Shown piece after piece: positions 53,207 to 64,000 of a stretch of 64,000 nt of DNA. The position numbers and the translations under genes are program-made. Each line of letters opens with the position of its first letter. Positions within the stretch are counted from its first letter, which is position 1. Source of the stretch: Tubiluchus corallicola (lineage: Eukaryota; Priapulida; Priapulimorpha; Priapulimorphida; Tubiluchidae); assembly GCA_030141605.1 (NCBI GenBank), contig JAQGDQ010000205.1, forward strand, positions 1-64,000, given 5' to 3'. The notes beneath the pieces are model-generated. The model was not told the DNA's origin. It searched no databases and saw only the letters and a program-made list of their open reading frames with translations.

Positions 53207-56200
53207 TCCAGACACATTTGTTTCTCTTGAGGACTTTGCCAATATATTAATACAGCACTGTTGTGTTAAGTTGTAGTTTTGTGATGTTAGTGGCACTGTG
53301 GACTAGATACAATTGTATTATTCGTTAGTAATCGCATTTTGCTACAAAATATGACTTTTTGTACACTACGCAAGGCCTCAGACATCATGGCATTAAACAG
53401 CTAGAATTATGTCAAAAAATTAACAACATTTTCTAATACTTAAATGCCACACACTAAAAAATATGGATTTCTCTAACGACTATACAAAAATGCCCACATT
53501 TTAAATGTTTATATATGTTTTTTTAATTTTGCTAAACATGCAGACTTTATACTGTTTTTTAGATCTTTTCAAGCCTTACAAATCCTACTGTATAACATAG
53601 TAGTTTATAGTGATAATTGCCAGTTGTGTAATGTAGTTAACTTATAGGCCAAAATTCAAATTTGCAAAACTGGTACATGGAAAAAATGAAACAGCAGTAA
53701 GCATTTTGCAGGATTTGGCTACCAGCCATACTTTTCTTGAGCAAAGGAGAAATGACCTTTATTCGAAATATTGGAAAGAATTGTACCACACTCCCCACTC
53801 ATATTCTCATAACACGAGAAGTGCCTCCGCCTTACTCCTTTGTTCTGTGTAGGCAATTTGATGAGTTCTGCCACCCGATATTACAACTTGCTCAGATTAC
53901 CAATTACTCAAGAGTCTACAGCTTTTCCTAAATGCACGTCTGCATTTGTTTACTTAGGAAGGTAATGTTATCATGGAATCCTTCTTCAAAAACTGAATAT
54001 GTTTAAAGACATTAGTTTTTAGTTGCTACTGAAAAATAACAATGAGATTATAAATTCCGATTTTGCCTTCTTCCCCGTGAACATAAATGAAATATATTCG
54101 ACATGTGAAGTGCATTTATATTTGCAATTGTATGTCATTTACAATTCACAGTATTGGTGTCAACTTTATGTATGTCATTTACCGTCTCATTTACTATAAA
54201 TAATAACAAATGACATGAGTGACGAAACATTTTCCCTAAGTTTTGTATCAAACTAAAATAGAAAAATGTAGGTCTGTGCATTGTAGCAATATGTTAATAT
54301 AGTACGTTTTAATAAAAAACGCAATATTTTATGTTTTGTGACTGTCTCTGGCTTTCTGCTGATTCTTGAGTGAAATGATTATTTATAAATGCATAAACAA
54401 ATGTTTGAAAACATGTAGCTTTTTAAAACTGCTTGGAAACACTAGGTTCTAGTAGTATACACACAAACTGGTGCAGATTGTATTCGACTTTTATAATATG
54501 CCATATAAACAGCTTGTTTATATTGGCCATTCAGGTTAGGAGACAAAAATCGAATGACTAGATACTTTTCTTGAAGGACAACTGCCCCCCTCCCCCCAAT
54601 CCACAGTGAAATGACAACGATGTGCACATTGACTGTTTTCACACAGGTAGCTACTAGGTGTTGAAAAATGGGATTGCACTGCACTGCACAGAGCTTCCAA
54701 AACAGCCTTTGACCGCTGTACTGGAATGTTGCACACAAAGCCATTATTTACAATTGTCTAGCAGAAAGGATATCAAATTAGTTAACTAGAGATACAGATA
54801 AACCTTGCCATAATGCTACCCCCTTTACAATGCCAACCTCGCTTAACGCCCAAAGTTTTTGGCAAAACAAAGTGTCTACATTTGCACATACACGTATCAT
54901 ACATACACTTCGTTATAATGCTAAGCTCGCCATAACGCGAATTTTTTTAGTAGTCCCAAAGTAGGCGATATAAAGAGGTCTCACTCTAAATATTTTAAAG
55001 CACAAACATTCAAAATGTTGACTGTACATGCTTGTGTTATTATGAATAAAATAATCTCACGGCTAAAAACAAGGAAAAAGAAATGGTACAACATTTCCAA
55101 TCAGTACCACTGTATTTCATCTCCAGATGAACAAAAAAAGAGAGAAAAAAATCATTAGAATTAGTGAAACTACTGAACTATTTATTGGGAGGTTTTTGTT
55201 TATATTTTAACACATAAAAAGAATATCATACATAAAAAGTATATCACACTAAAAAAAGATATCGCACAAAACAGAGCGAGATAAGACAAATATTTTTGTT
55301 GCATGGATAGTGATTTTATACTTTCTCCTCGTATTTTATCTGCGGTGCTTGTGTTTTTCTCTCCACTGTCAATAATGTAAACAATCTCCCAGAAACTTAG
55401 TTCAGTAATTCTAATAAATTCTTGTGATTTTTTTTCTCGTTTTTTTTTTGTTCGCCTGAAACTGCAGTGGTAGTTTGAAACACTGTGCCTTCTTTTTCTC
55501 GTTTTTTTTGTAGAATTTTTTTATTCATTATCACTATTCTTGTCATTAAGAATCAATCTGTGTTATGCTTCTGTTATGGTTCCAATTACTTGAACTATAT
55601 TTGATATAAAATTTTGCTAATTATACAGAAATAAACTACGAACAAAATGCAAAATTTATCAAAAACCACTGATAACATAATTATTGTACAAAAGAAGATT
55701 GCACGACAAAATACGTTCAAATTTACAACATTACTGCAAAATGTTGATAAAATTCACGATTTCAAAGTCATTGCCTAAAATTAATGCAAGTTTCTACATT
55801 GTGACCATGCAAGTAATCATTACAGCTATTTGGAAAGTCCTATTAGGAAGTTTTCACTATTGATCTGCTTCAGAACATGGTACTTATTAACATACATCAG
55901 AAGTTTTGACAGTACTTGCCCATAGCTCCACAAATATAATAAAACAGCTGAAGTAAAAGGCTGAACGAATCTTAGTAATTAATCATCTCATTGTACAATC
56001 TGAACACGGCTGCAAATTTCTTTACATTTTCAGAGCAATGATTACATTTATTGAAAAAAATGTAGTGCTAAAACAACTTAAAAACGATTACAGATGCCCA
56101 TACAAGTTTCTTACAAATATCTAAAATCAATAATTATAAACATAATAGACATTTCAATCCATATGAAAAAAAGGAATAATTATTATGAATAGTATGATAC

Positions 56201-57350
56201 TATAAATTATAATTTTGAGTAGTGCGCACGTACTGCAAATCATAATCGCAATTACATTGGAATTATTAAAAATCAATGAGATGCAATACAATAAACAAAG
56301 TAACAAATTTGACACTACTCTAAATGAAAACAATGAACCTTATTGTGACATAAAAACGAAACAGCTTTTCTGAAAGTCAAAAGAGCTTCATACAAATATG
56401 TTTAACAAAGAGAATTGCACAAAAAGCGGTCTTCCCACCGCAATATGTTACACATACGTATCGGAGATGACTGTTGTACTTGTGCATCGATTCAAATCTA
56501 TTAGGCAAGCTAATAAAGTTATTGGTTTGCAGGAAATTTTGGAAAAAGGCTAAAATTCTTGGATAACATGGTTTGTTGTTTCATGTTTTCTTAATGGACG
56601 AGAAGCTACAGAATCAATTACAAAAATTTATAGAATTTCAAAAAAAAAAGTCAGCAAGGCAAATAAATTACTGAATGTAAAGATCATGTAAACAAGTGAA
56701 GCCAAGATGAAGTGAAACTTGCTGCTAGGTGATATAAAAGCAGATCCTTCTCCATAAATTTTCCCATATTTTCCTTGACACTGACATGTTTTTAGGTATT
56801 TGGTAGTGTAATGTTACCATCGATTTTACACAGCTGCATAAGTGAACCACAAAAGCAAGTTCGTTGTTAAATCACATAAGTTTTGTAAAAAAACGTTGAT
56901 GAACAAGTGTAAGTGATCGTAATAACCTGTAAAGAAGGGGACAAAGAAAAAAGAGGTGACCGACAGGAGTATGCACCGTTAGTATCACTATGAATAAGCC
57001 ACAAATGCATCAATATTAATAAATTTTAGCAAAAAAATACAACTGCATCACTCTGGTTCAAATAGTGTTAGCGAGATAAATGTACTATACTGAGAAACCG
57101 TCTAGGCTTGTACATCACGAAAATAAGAGTAGTTTTTTAGCAAACATAAAATGTTCATAAAACATTTGTAGAACTTACAGAACCCGATAATTTACTCTAG
57201 AAGGTCATCTTGCTTCACCCTTTTCTAAATTATGTGAAATAATAGCATAATTAATGTTGAAACCACACAATTTGGTGAATCTACGTTAACTAAATTTGTA
57301 GCTACAGTAGCACTAAACTTACATCATTATTAATCGAAGATGGACTAGAA
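53207..57350. other. SLC27A-USP36 convergent intergenic region
   Basis: Holds the 3' UTRs of both genes. A probable SLC27A poly(A) signal is at 54311-54316; 54790-54990 contains GCTTAACG- and ATAACGCG-type text recalling a decayed pogo element; 55430-55520 is T-rich. On the minus strand AATAAA at 56052-56047 could end USP36. No additional gene is supported. Confidence 0.6.
54311..54316 (+). promoter_or_regulatory. Probable SLC27A poly(A) signal
   Basis: AATAAA about 1.1 kb after the stop codon, followed by TTTATGTTTTGTGACTGTC, a GT-rich downstream element. I noticed no earlier AATAAA after the stop. Confidence 0.5.
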
Positions 57351-60300
57351 TCAGTGATGTGAGAATTTGAATTGATTTCTTCTGTGATAATCGTCTTTGC
57401 CGTGACTTCTGTGCATATAATTATTGCTGACAGCATCACTGTGATACGACTTATTGAATTTACTATTATGGTGAACATACCTACTATGTTGTTTCTGTTC
57501 AGCAAATTTCTGAAACAGATTTTTCTCATGAAATCTATTGTTTTCACGATCACGATGCTTTACTTTCTTCACTTTACCCTTATCAAGATCGACATCATCA
57601 TCATCATACGCGTACCTGTTTTTCAGATGCTCAGTCATTCTCTCAGTTTGAACATCTCTGTCTACGTAACTAACACCTTCATCCCAACTTAAAACATTTG
57701 CACCATATGCATGTAAATTTTGCTTGTTCAATTCGCGCACAGCTGATTTTGGCAGTGAGTGTGGTGAACGAGCCCACACAGGGAACTTATTAGTTCTATC
57801 ACCTGCAGCATTTGCTAAAAAATCTCTACTAGCAGGAATTGTTTGTTGCACACTGGAAGCAGATTTAGTCAAATCACGAGTTCCAGACGTCAATGTTTCT
57901 TTAGTTTTCTCAACCCACTGTACTTCGTACTCGTCTGCAGTAGTATCTTCGTCACAATGTGAATGCCTATGCTTTTTCTTATGTTTTTTATGCTTCTTCG
58001 TTTTTCTACGTGAATGTGATTCATCTGATGAGATGTCTGATCTATTATGGTGATTTCGATGGTGTGAATTACTTTTGTAATCAGTTGAGATTAACCTTTT
58101 CTTGTGCTTTGCTTTATCACTGCTGTTACTACCACTACTATGATGTCTTTCTGTGCGATTGTCAGAATAATGTTTATGGTTACTCTCTATGTCTGGTGTA
58201 TCAAACTTCCGTTTCTTACATTTTTTATCTTTCTGGCGTAAATCGTCTAAATGCCTACTGTGTGATGATTCGGGCAGCTTATCAGTCGATTCACTTTTTC
58301 GCAGTGTAAGTTTTATTGTACCATTGCACTCAGTCCTAATTTCTTTATTACAATTTGAACCAGTTGGTCGTTTTTCTTCTACATGGTTATCAGTACTATC
58401 ACTCTTTCGTTTCACAGTATTTCGGTCTACATTAGTTGTCACAGGCTTGTTACAGTTTTGTTGCTTGCCACATAGATTTTCAACAGTCCACTGACTCACG
58501 GCTTGATTCTGCTTGTGTAGCGCTTCTAGCGGGGAAAGACTTGTAGCGGTATTTTCAGTGACCGTCCAGTTACCAGATGTAGAATTTACAGAAGCCACAC
58601 TGGTATTACTACACTGTGAACCAGGTGATAAAAGATGGGGGGTCACATTCCATTGGGTTGAGGTACCGGTGATGCTTGAACTGTTTTTAAGACTAAGTGG
58701 ACTAAAAGTACGTTGAATACCTTGCAAATGAAAATTTCCATGATCACTTTTCGTTAGCTTATGAGTCGACTTCTGCTCATCAGCCACGGTATTTATACTT
58801 AGGGCTCTTGCATTTTTACAGTTCTCTACGCTGTTGCATACATTTCTAGCTGGTGACGTATCATTGGTACTTTGTAGACTGTTATTAACATGCACACTTT
58901 CAGCTTTCTTCAGTTTATTTTCAGCATCAGAATCATTTTCTGAAGTTGACTGATCCGCATAAGGTACCAACGAACGTCGTAGTTTAGAATTGGATCCTAC
59001 TCTTTTCAAGGTCAAAACAATCCTAGGTTTCTGGTTCTGTTCACTCACCTTCCCACTTTCACCTGTTTTCTCTGTAGATAGACTTGGATTTCCAGGTTTG
59101 GAAAAGCTGAAAGAAACAGGATTTCGTTTGTGCGCTAATTGAGCATTTTTTGAATTGCTGGGAGACAGTCCTGAAACAGACGGTAGAGTCGAGTTTTTCA
59201 TGTTAGCATATTTTACTGCTTCATTGATTGTTAATCCATGAGGTAACTTAGTATTAGGCATAGCATGATTTACAACATTGTCTGCTTTAATAATTGTTTT
59301 ATTCACAAAAGAAGCATTTCTAGAAGTCTCTGATGATTTGACTTGCACAGGGTTTGTGGACAAATGCAGCGGTCTTCCAATATTCTGAGGTCTCTCGGAT
59401 GTAACCGGTTCACTTTTGTTGGAAATGTTTTTACTGCTCTGTACAGGGTGGTTACGGATGTAAAATAAAACGTATGCATCCCCTTTGTTCATGACAGAGC
59501 AAGCATTTTTTACTTCGCGAACAACTGTGTCATTAAAAATGTGCCAGACCCCGTTAGAGCTTTTTGCATACGCGTAATAATGACCACTATTCAAGCCCAT
59601 CCCACTATGACATACTATTCCATACAAAGTGTACATGACTGGGGCTGCATCTCGACAAGTCATATATGGTCTAATATTCAGCTTATCAGGGTAAGCTACA
59701 GAATCGTGAATCTTCCGACCACACCCACCAATGGCAGCCATTTCAAAACGTTTCAATTGCAATGTCAAAACATTTGGCTCTTTTGCAACGGAGAAGCGTT
59801 TTAATGCAGTCACTTTGCAATTACAAACTTTACAGTTATAAGCATTCTCTTTCTGCAACAACTCCGGCTGGACAAACCTCTCCAAGGCTTTCTGAACAGA
59901 GACCATTCCTTTAATGTCTAAGCTGATATCCAAGAAGTGGTCAAACGTGTTTGACTTAGATTTACATTTCTGACACTGCACTTGTGACAAGTGATAGCCT
60001 CCAAATATCTGATCTATTACTGTTGTTTCTTTGCTATACCTATCCAAATCTTTTGGAAATGCTCTCAGGTAACTCTTCTGCCCAACATCGAGTATGTATC
60101 GCAAGAACTCGTGTGCATCCTCCTGACGACCTAAACGAAAGTGCTTAGCAATCTGCCTAACTTTACTAATAATTGCCTGAGGTCGTACAACACCGCCAGG
60201 TTGGCTCAGTACTCTTTTCATGTGCATGCTAAGATCACATAAAATACAAAAGCCCACAACAGAGCAATGACGACCGTGTTCGCCAGACATCAGATAATGA

Positions 60301-60749
60301 TTGAGTGGTGGAGTGTATGTCAGACACTGAAGAGTGGCATTCAAAAAGCACGTGTTGCCACAGTTCTCAAGGCCAGCTCCAACATTATAAATCTTTGTCC
60401 AATGCAAGTTTAACTTTTCTGCAGAGCACAAAACTGTTTTTGGTTTTACAAGACTTGTAGTTTCTTCTGATGGTTCCTTTGAAATAGTAGAAATCTTCTC
60501 ATGAATGTGGCTGGAACTAAATGCATTATCAAATGGTGGTACAGGGCTAAAGTTTAATGGCTTGTATTTTACCTTCAATTCATTTAAGTACGATATGCTT
60601 TCACCAGAAGATTCAAATTTTATATTTGTCAGTAAAACACGTTTTGACGATGCCACAAGTTTTTCTTCTAAAGTAGTTTCTTTCAATGACTCCTGCAGTG
60701 CACCAGAAATTGTCTGCTGCACGTCTGTTTCACCCAGCTGAGCAGGCAT
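57351..60749 (-). CDS. USP36: Ubiquitin carboxyl-terminal hydrolase 36, complete in one coding exon
   Basis: Nucleolar deubiquitinase that stabilises ribosome-biogenesis factors. From Met at 60749 the protein has 1132 residues (human USP36 is about 1,120). The N terminus (VASSKRVLLTNIKFES..YLNELKVKYKPLN) and the USP domain (about 122-435) match USP36/42. Cys134 lies in GLENCGNTCFLNATLQC; His390 in NSGHYYAY and Asp407 in FNDTVV complete the triad. C259/C262 and C306/C309 are the zinc-binding pairs. A long Ser/Asn/Lys-rich linker follows, then a basic run KKHKKHKKKHRHSH (nucleolar signal-like) and the conserved C-terminal block DLDKGKVKKVKHRDRENN..FQKF. The frame opens 19 codons earlier (60806), but those bases cross an acceptor TTTTTTTCTTTCAG ending at 60782, so the exon starts at 60781 and the real start is the internal Met, which aligns with the family N terminus. 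A 5' non-coding exon must lie upstream; I could not place it. Confidence 0.93.
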   Translation of the reverse strand: MPAQLGETDVQQTISGALQESLKETTLEEKLVASSKRVLLTNIKFESSGESISYLNELKVKYKPLNFSPVPPFDNAFSSSHIHEKISTISKEPSEETTSLVKPKTVLCSAEKLNLHWTKIYNVGAGLENCGNTCFLNATLQCLTYTPPLNHYLMSGEHGRHCSVVGFCILCDLSMHMKRVLSQPGGVVRPQAIISKVRQIAKHFRLGRQEDAHEFLRYILDVGQKSYLRAFPKDLDRYSKETTVIDQIFGGYHLSQVQCQKCKSKSNTFDHFLDISLDIKGMVSVQKALERFVQPELLQKENAYNCKVCNCKVTALKRFSVAKEPNVLTLQLKRFEMAAIGGCGRKIHDSVAYPDKLNIRPYMTCRDAAPVMYTLYGIVCHSGMGLNSGHYYAYAKSSNGVWHIFNDTVVREVKNACSVMNKGDAYVLFYIRNHPVQSSKNISNKSEPVTSERPQNIGRPLHLSTNPVQVKSSETSRNASFVNKTIIKADNVVNHAMPNTKLPHGLTINEAVKYANMKNSTLPSVSGLSPSNSKNAQLAHKRNPVSFSFSKPGNPSLSTEKTGESGKVSEQNQKPRIVLTLKRVGSNSKLRRSLVPYADQSTSENDSDAENKLKKAESVHVNNSLQSTNDTSPARNVCNSVENCKNARALSINTVADEQKSTHKLTKSDHGNFHLQGIQRTFSPLSLKNSSSITGTSTQWNVTPHLLSPGSQCSNTSVASVNSTSGNWTVTENTATSLSPLEALHKQNQAVSQWTVENLCGKQQNCNKPVTTNVDRNTVKRKSDSTDNHVEEKRPTGSNCNKEIRTECNGTIKLTLRKSESTDKLPESSHSRHLDDLRQKDKKCKKRKFDTPDIESNHKHYSDNRTERHHSSGSNSSDKAKHKKRLISTDYKSNSHHRNHHNRSDISSDESHSRRKTKKHKKHKKKHRHSHCDEDTTADEYEVQWVEKTKETLTSGTRDLTKSASSVQQTIPASRDFLANAAGDRTNKFPVWARSPHSLPKSAVRELNKQNLHAYGANVLSWDEGVSYVDRDVQTERMTEHLKNRYAYDDDDVDLDKGKVKKVKHRDRENNRFHEKNLFQKFAEQKQHSRYVHHNSKFNKSYHSDAVSNNYMHRSHGKDDYHRRNQFKFSHH

Positions 60750-62111
60750 TTTGGTAGTCTTAGTTAACACATTTGCTGAGCCTGAAAGAAAAAAATTTAA
60801 ACTCACGATGACTGTTGTTCAAAAATATGTTTGTAAATTTTATTCTAAATTTATAAACTTTATTCCTTTTAAATTACATATCAGTGCATTGTCATTACAG
60901 TAAGCAGCTACAGTGCATTTAGTCTTTCACATGCAATTTGAACCACAAATACCACAGTTAAAAAAGGACACTTGCACTAAGGATTCCATGCAAAAATATA
61001 GGTTAAAAATTTGTTTTCTTTAAAAAAAAGCGAGACACGGGTAAAAGAATGAACAGCACAGGACAAAAAATTGGTAAGCCACAAAAAAAAAATCAGAACG
61101 AAGAGAACAAAAAGTCCAAAATACTTTCACACTCCTACACTACAACGGACAAAAAATACCAATTTAATTATTTCAATTAAATGTTTACGTTTTCCATTTC
61201 ACACTATATTTTTTGTTTCCACACTATACTTTAGTTAACCTAGCAATATAACTACCTTCACTTTTTCATTCATTTATGCGTAATCACAGACAAAGTCCGG
61301 TATCTTGTCCAGTACTGCACTTCATATCTTCACAGCAGCTGGCGACCAGTTAAAAGTAACATTTAATACTTCTTGTTCACTCACAAAAACTGATTGATCA
61401 ATTTGGACAAATTGGTATAGGATAGCGAAGCACCTACTGGTAAACTTAAATGACAATAAACTTTTATTTTTTACTATAAGTGATGCGAAAAGCAAAAGCT
61501 AGACGAAAATCATGTTGAGATTTTTTTAAAAATAACTTAATTTTGCAAAAAACCAAAATTATACAAACAATTAATTGCAAACCACTTCGCCAATCGCCAT
61601 TATTGCCATTCACAAAAGGTGCAAACACCATTCGTCAGAAGTCTGCGAGAAAGTAGATTTATTTTCACTGCGGTTTTATTTACAAGCATGCGTCTATGTG
61701 TGAGCCTGTTGAAGACATGAATGTTGATCGGCACTCGCCGCTCGCCGCACAGATCGAGCAGCTGATTTGCGAAGCGATTGTAATATCGGATACGCTTAAG
61801 TTGCCTGCAAATGCAGTGTAGAACATGTGTTGGAATAATGAGGAGCTAAAGCACTTAAATCGATATGGTAGATTGATGCCAACAATATTATCAAGATCAA
61901 CTAAAAGCAGTTAGAGTATTGGTAAACCACAGGTGTATCGAACTATTCTGAGTCTGAGCTAGAGGTTTTTAGTTTTGTATGACAAATGGATTGAAAATGA
62001 TTTGCTCGACAGCGGTCACTCGAAGCATGCAGAGAACAATTGTTGCCCCAAACCCTGGTGCATTGCTAAATATTTGCAGTTTATGTGCTTTGCTGCATTG
62101 ATTTGTAGTGT

Positions 62112-62440
62112 TTATTTAGACTCTTGAGACTGTTGAACCAGTTTAATTTGTTCACAGCATTGTTTGGCGGTCAAGTTAGAGCGGCAAATATTTACTGTTT
62201 GGTCACAACTTAATGTTAGGTTGTTTTGCGACAATTTTATGCAAATAGTACCTTCATCACAACTGCCAACTGCTATGTGATCGTGGATTAAATGATGGTA
62301 AACAAGTATCCCAAAATTCCCAAGATTTTGGCAATTCACGGACATCTGTGATAAAATCATTTACATTTTCACCTTTAGGTTGCACACGTAGACGAAAGTT
62401 ACAACATTCAACAACAACGACATTTTCTCACGAGCATAGC
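62112..62440 (-). mobile_element. LTR-retrotransposon gag relic
   Basis: Minus-strand frames show short gag-like blocks of the Gypsy type: an FRLRVQPKGENVNDFI segment, then, after a frameshift, IHDHIAVG, LTLSCDQTVNICRS and AKQCCEQIKL, resembling the F..R.Q..GE....F, LIRDRLV.GI and LTLEKAIDICR patterns. It is short, frameshifted, and has no LTRs or pol nearby, so it is inactive. Confidence 0.55.
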
Positions 62441-62990
62441 ATTCTATTTCACTAAAGATGCAAGGTACCTTTTGCTTTTCTGCATCAGGAAGTTCAAGGT
62501 TAAAAATAATCTATAATTAAGAGTGTCTTTACAGTTTGCAATTACTGTATTACGCTGGGTTCGATTTTGTGCAGTACTTTTAGACCTGACAATTCGAAAT
62601 AAGAATCCCACTAGGTTGTCCATAAACTGAACTGCTGTTCCCGATAAATGTTTAGAGCTAGCATATCAGATCTGATACTATCTGAAATTAAAAGCATATG
62701 TGACGAGGCATTGCTATCAGGTAGGCTTGCATTACCTTCATGCCTATCGAAGTGCTCACCTGCACACCATTTATAGCTATACCATTGCGACCACACATGC
62801 AAAAAATGTATGTTGAAACCATAATTTTAAGGCCTTGTAATAGGCCACTGAAGTTCACAGTTAAGTTTTACTGACAAGAAAAGAAAAGCCTTTTTGTATT
62901 TTTGTTTATTGACTCAAATAGTACAGGAAATAGTTAACAATTAAGGGAACCTTAATTATTTTGACTTTTGTAAGGTCAACAATCGAATGA

Positions 62991-63391
62991 TAGGGGTGAG
63001 CATCGAATGCTCGAATTCGATTCGAACGATGTTTTTTAGATCAAACTCGATTCGAATTCAAAACTATAGATTCGAATAATTCAGCACTTCAATCGCATAT
63101 GTTTTTTATCACTAAAACGATTGAAACATCATGCAATTAGCATAATTTAGCTGTCATGTCTGTGCACAATTTTAAAGAAATTACTAGTCGTTTTATTGCA
63201 GAACAAAATCTAGTGATATGCATGATCTTTGTAAGACTAATTTTTACTGGTGGTTCGAAAACTTGTTCGAAAATCTTGCAGTCTGAATTCGAATTCGGTT
63301 CGCATTAGAAACACTGGAGTTCCGTTCGATTCTAAAGTCACAAATTCGGTTTGACACGAATTCGCTTTCTGGTAGAGAATACTCACCCCTA
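62991..63391. mobile_element. hAT-type MITE with 8-bp target duplication
   Basis: Ends TAGGGGTGAGCATCGAA and, on the opposite strand, TAGGGGTGAGTATTC are inverted repeats. Flanking octamers TCGAATGA (62983-62990) and TTGAATGA (63392-63399) form a target-site duplication with one mismatch. The interior is dense in TTCGAATTCG palindromes. Length 401 bp, no coding capacity. The ends differ from those of the element at 47401, so it is another family. Confidence 0.85.
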
Positions 63392-63802
63392 TTGAATGAA
63401 TGAACGGGAAGTCGGCCATCGCTATTGGAATTACGAGTACGGGTACAAAACTCACAGAAAAAGGTCACAGGAAAAAAGAAATAACCCTAACCTTATCTCT
63501 AACCCTAGGCAAAGTTAATTGTGACTGTTTTGCCAGTCATTTTTTCCGTGACTTTTTTCCTGCGATTTTAGTACCGGTCACCGAAGGGCCATTTTTATCC
63601 TTTGTAGAATTTACGCCTTTAAAAAATGAATATTTTGTTTGGATTTTTATTCTAAGATCTCGAGTCGTTTTTCATTCAACCCCTAGACGGTAACCTCTAC
63701 CTCTGTCGTGACGTTTGCCATAGATGCATTGTTAAAAAACCTAAACCGAATCAACATTTCATTGAGGCTCGCTAGTGCGCAGTCTGTGCTACCGCGAAAA
63801 AT

Positions 63803-64000
63803 ATGAGCAGTAACGCCGGTAAGTTGGGTTTGGACTGTTGGGTTTCCCTAATTTGATGGAGGTAATTTTGAGCGTCCATCTGCTGTTGTCGAAGTAATAT
63901 AGGTTGCCAGTGGTGTACCTCCGCTGGGTCTACGATTTTCTGAACTTGCTGTTGCAGATCTTGTAAAAATTGAACCTAAAGCTGCTACTAGTACTATGTA
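63803..64000 (+). CDS. Unidentified gene, first two exons (partial at window end)
   Basis: ATG at 63803 follows a moderately GC-rich leader and starts a five-codon exon ending GCC G at 63818 before a strong donor GTAAGT. A second exon can start at 63958 after CTGTTGCAG and stays open to the edge. Joined in phase 1 they read MSSNADLVKIEPKAATSTM. A very short first coding exon is common in animal genes, and both splice sites are good, but I do not recognise the protein from this much. Its 5' end faces USP36 (minus), so the two would be divergently transcribed. Confidence 0.45.

Larger units (their letters stand above)
60782..63802. other. USP36 upstream intron/promoter region and flank
   Basis: Contains the 5' intron of USP36 (acceptor at 60782-60795), a short GC-richer patch at about 61725-61790 (ACTCGCCGCTCGCCGCAC) that could be its promoter, a gag relic (62112-62440) and a hAT-type MITE (62991-63391). 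A CCCTAACC..CTAACCCTA telomere-like motif occurs at about 63484-63508. Nothing else is supported. Confidence 0.55.

Noticed and set aside
54442-54744. 100-codon minus-strand frame in the SLC27A-USP36 intergenic region
   Set aside because: Low complexity of evidence: no domain, no splice context, composition like the flanks.
60750-60806. USP36 start at the first ATG of the open frame
   Set aside because: Those codons overlap a polypyrimidine tract and acceptor; the family N terminus aligns from the Met at 60749.

Overview
This is an AT-rich nuclear segment (roughly one third G+C by eye) from an animal, most likely an invertebrate metazoan. The coding regions are split by long spliceosomal introns with ordinary GT-AG sites plus two U12-type introns. 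All recognisable genes are animal families: an SGLT-type cotransporter, the kinesin-2 adaptor KAP3, a LAMP with a GYxxV tail, a FATP fatty-acid transporter and the nucleolar deubiquitinase USP36. I cannot place the phylum from the sequence. There are no bacterial-type operons, no CRISPR array and no intact rRNA or tRNA gene.

Layout: 1-915 (+) 3' end of an SLC5A gene; 916-8987 intergenic, with 5S-rRNA-like and tRNA-like relics, an inverted-repeat element and an interstitial (TTAGGG)-like tract; 8988-26652 (+) complete KIFAP3 in 18 exons; 26653-29691 KIFAP3 3' flank with two DNA-transposon MITEs; 29692-33989 (-) complete two-exon LAMP; 35981-53206 (+) complete SLC27A (FATP1/4-like) in 13 exons; 57351-60749 (-) USP36 with its whole inferred coding region in one exon; 62-63.4 kb a gag relic and a hAT-type MITE; 63803-64000 (+) the first two exons of an unidentified gene that leaves the window.

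The genes are housekeeping-type and functionally unrelated: apical solute uptake, intraflagellar transport, lysosome membrane, fatty-acid uptake and activation, and ribosome biogenesis. The more unusual content is (i) an AT-AC and a GT-AG U12-type intron in the same KIFAP3 gene, both supported by donor, branch site and protein alignment; (ii) a LAMP signal-peptide exon recovered 2.9 kb upstream of the main exon, with a CLEAR-like E-box just upstream; (iii) a dense set of non-autonomous elements (hAT, pogo/Tigger and unclassified TIR elements, 5S- and tRNA-derived SINE-like units, LINE and gag relics), several with identifiable target-site duplications; and (iv) short tandem and dispersed repeats in introns. 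I found no convincing previously undescribed multi-gene system.
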